DNA from: JACCXG01 sp963834305
GTDB lineage: Bacteria > Acidobacteriota > Vicinamibacteria > Vicinamibacterales > 2-12-FULL-66-21
Assembly (NCBI GenBank): GCA_963834305.1
Contig: CAWIAX010000001.1
Span: 434,001 to 498,000, forward strand
Length of the DNA stretch: 64,000 nt
Reading direction: 5' to 3'
Part shown: one piece after another, positions 62,486-64,000 of the stretch
Layout of the letters: every line of letters starts with the position of its first letter
How positions within the stretch are numbered: position 1 is the stretch's first letter
Position numbers and translations under genes: made by a program
Notes under the pieces: model-generated
What the model was told of the DNA's origin: nothing
Seen by the model: the letters and a program-made list of their open reading frames with translations, nothing else
Database searches by the model: none

Positions 62486-62939
62486 CCGAGTGATGTTGTC
62501 AGCGCAGGGCCGCCGCTTCGCTCGTTCACCGCACAGGCCGCTGCGCGACGCGGACTGCATCAGTAGCGTCGTCGTCCTGGCGGTCCGCCCTGTGGATATG
62601 TGGACAACCGCTGCGTTGTTCACCGCTGTTCATCCTCTGTCCACAGACGTTAGGCCGGAAATTCACATCGGTTATGCCTCTTCCTGCCCACAAGCCGCAC
62701 CGTGCGTAGGGTGGCCTCTCGTGACTGGCGCGGTGCAGGGCGCGGATGGGCAGTGGGTCGCACGGCGAGGCGCTCGGCTCTCGGTGCGCCCGCTGCGGGC
62801 AGGTGTCCGAACCTGCGACCTCTGCATCGTCGACCGGCCACCGACTCGTCACCGCTGAGGCGACCTGGTGATTCGACATGCCGTGTCCTGGTCATCGAGA
62901 TGCTACAATCGTGCTGAGTCTCGCACGGTTCACACGGTC
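62486..62939. promoter_or_regulatory. Intergenic region upstream of nrdJ with DnaA-box-like sites
   Basis: 454 bases without a supported gene. TGTGGATAT (62591-62599), TGTGGACAA (62599-62607) and, on the other strand, TGTGGACAG (62637-62645) are each one or two mismatches from the DnaA box TGTGGATAA. A TACAAT -10-like box is at about 62915. I do not see a clear cobalamin riboswitch or NrdR box pair, but indels could hide them. Confidence 0.4.
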
Positions 62940-64000
62940 GTGATCTCACGGTCACATCTTGTAGTAGACGCCACGTACGCCCAAGGATCACCAGTCACTG
63001 GCGCCGGATCGCCTCGCCATCGGGATCACCCGTCACTTCACCGCGCCGGGGGTGCACCCCTACGACGAGGTCGTGTGGGAGCGCCGCGACGCGCGGATCA
63101 GCAACTGGAAGGACGGCACCGTCGCCTTCGAGCAGCTGCGGCGTCGAGTTCCCCGTCGCTGGTCGCTGAACGCCACCAACATCGTCGCCCAGAAGTACTT
63201 CCGCGGCACGCTGGGCACGCCCGAGCGCGAGTCGTCGCTGCGCCAGGTCATCGATCGCGTCGCCGACACGATCACCGACGTGGGGTGTCGAGGGCGGCTA
63301 CTTCGCCGACGAGGCCGAGGCCGAGGCGTTCCGCAACGAGCTGAAGTACATCCTGGTCACCCAGCGGGCCGCGTTCAACAGCCCGGTGTGGTTCAACATC
63401 GGCGTCAAGGGCGTGCCGCAGCAGGCCAGCGCGTGCTTCATCCTCGCCGTCGACGACACGATGGACGGCATCCTCAACTGGTACCGCGAGGAAGGCGATC
63501 ATCTTCAAGGGTGGCTCCGGCTCCGGCATCAACCTGTCCAACATCCGCTCCAGCTACGAGCTGCTCAACGGTGGCGGCACCGCCAGCGGCCCGGTCAGCT
63601 TCATGCGCGGCGCCGACGCGTCGGCCGGCACGATCAAGAGCGGCGGCAAGACCCGCCGTGCGGCGAAGATGGTCATCCTCAACGTCGATCACCCCGACGT
63701 CGAGGAGTTCATCTGGTGCAAGGTGAAGGAGGAGCGCAAGGCGCGGGTGCTGCGCGACGCCGGCTTCGACATGGACCTCGATGGCACGCGACAGCTTCAG
63801 CATCCAGTACCAGAACGCGAACAACTCGGTGCGCGTCAGCGACGAGTTCATGCAGGCCGTCGTCGACGACGCCGAGTGGACGCTACCGCGCCGTCACCGA
63901 CGGCTCGCCGGTGCGCACCGTGCGCGCCCGCGACCTGTGGCGCGAGATCGCCCAGGCGTCGTGGGAGTGCGCCGACCCCGGCCTGCAGTTCGACACCACG
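62940..64000 (+). CDS. nrdJ: Vitamin B12-dependent ribonucleotide reductase, N-terminal part (frameshifted; runs off right edge)
   Basis: Class II reductase making deoxyribonucleotides with adenosylcobalamin. Readable: LAIGITRHFTAPGVHPYDEV, VWERRDARISNWKDGTVAFE, WSLNATNIVAQKYFRGTLGT, ELKYILVTQRAAFNSPVWFN, IGVKGVPQQASACFILAVDD, FKGGSGSGINLSNIRSSYEL, GPVSFMRGADASAGTIKSGG and KMVILNVDHPDVEEFIWCKV. SPVWFN and QQASACF match the NrdJ N-terminal substrate and redox regions. The GTG at 62940 is a tentative start. NrdR upstream should regulate it. Confidence 0.93.

Noticed and set aside
62490..62858. A 122-codon plus-strand frame upstream of nrdJ
   Set aside because: There is no similarity to a known protein and it covers the DnaA-box-like region; more likely intergenic.

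Overview
What the window is. The sequence looks like two different bacterial genomes joined near position 45,300. Positions 1 to about 34,900 carry high-GC housekeeping genes of an acidobacterial type (alaS-recX-pilT, hrcA-grpE-dnaJ-prmA with a perfect CIRCE operator, bshC, PEGA-domain kinase-like protein, carAB, DUF1844 protein), most like Vicinamibacteria. About 45,390 to 64,000 carries an actinobacterial block, most like Acidimicrobiia (recA, miaB-miaA-dapF-hflX, dapC, lexA / LysM protein / nrdR, B12-dependent nrdJ). Taxonomic placement is inferred from gene content and order, not from a search.

Sequence quality. Many genes are broken. Where I could align the frames, nearly every break is repaired by removing one base, usually G or C. 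This is the signature of residual single-base insertions in a long-read consensus, not of real pseudogenes. Breaks are sparse on the left (a few per 10 kb) and dense on the right (often several per gene). Genes marked frameshifted below should be read as probably intact in the organism.

Layout. 1-4,139: alaS, recX, pilT, ilvE and a Ser/Thr kinase, all leftward. 4,140-5,649: rsmE between two CCCAA/TTGGG palindromic repeat regions. 5,650-9,385: prmA, dnaJ, grpE, hrcA under CIRCE control. 9,439-15,098: amidohydrolase, XdhC-like protein, SurA-like isomerase, class A PBP. 15,326-20,809: argH, bshC, pseudokinase-PEGA protein. 20,806-27,862: carA, carB, comEC. 27,846-34,320: mazG, DUF1844, metallo-hydrolase, ribF, a small unknown gene, cysS, class III aminotransferase, yraN. 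34,531-34,887: tRNA-Gly and tRNA-Cys.

34,844-about 45,300: two integrative elements sit in tandem in the 3' end of tRNA-Cys, marked by a perfect 45-bp direct repeat. Element 1 (5.1 kb) has a tyrosine integrase, an excisionase-like HTH protein, a DUF433/DUF5615 toxin-antitoxin pair and a large unknown membrane protein apparently coupled to it. Element 2 has its own integrase and HTH protein, RadC, a DUF932 protein and several unknown small proteins; its right end is missing. Both elements carry the same 133-nt structured segment just upstream of a leftward gene, with compensatory base-pair changes between the copies. This is the best candidate here for something undescribed.

45,390-64,000: MaoC-like protein, cupin-like protein, tRNA-Lys, tRNA-His, GSA-aminomutase-like gene, two membrane or zinc-ribbon proteins, recA with an SOS box, the overlapping miaB-miaA-dapF-hflX cluster, dapC, a membrane protein, lexA divergent from a LysM protein with an array of SOS boxes between them, nrdR, an M14 peptidase, a RibD-like reductase and the start of nrdJ.
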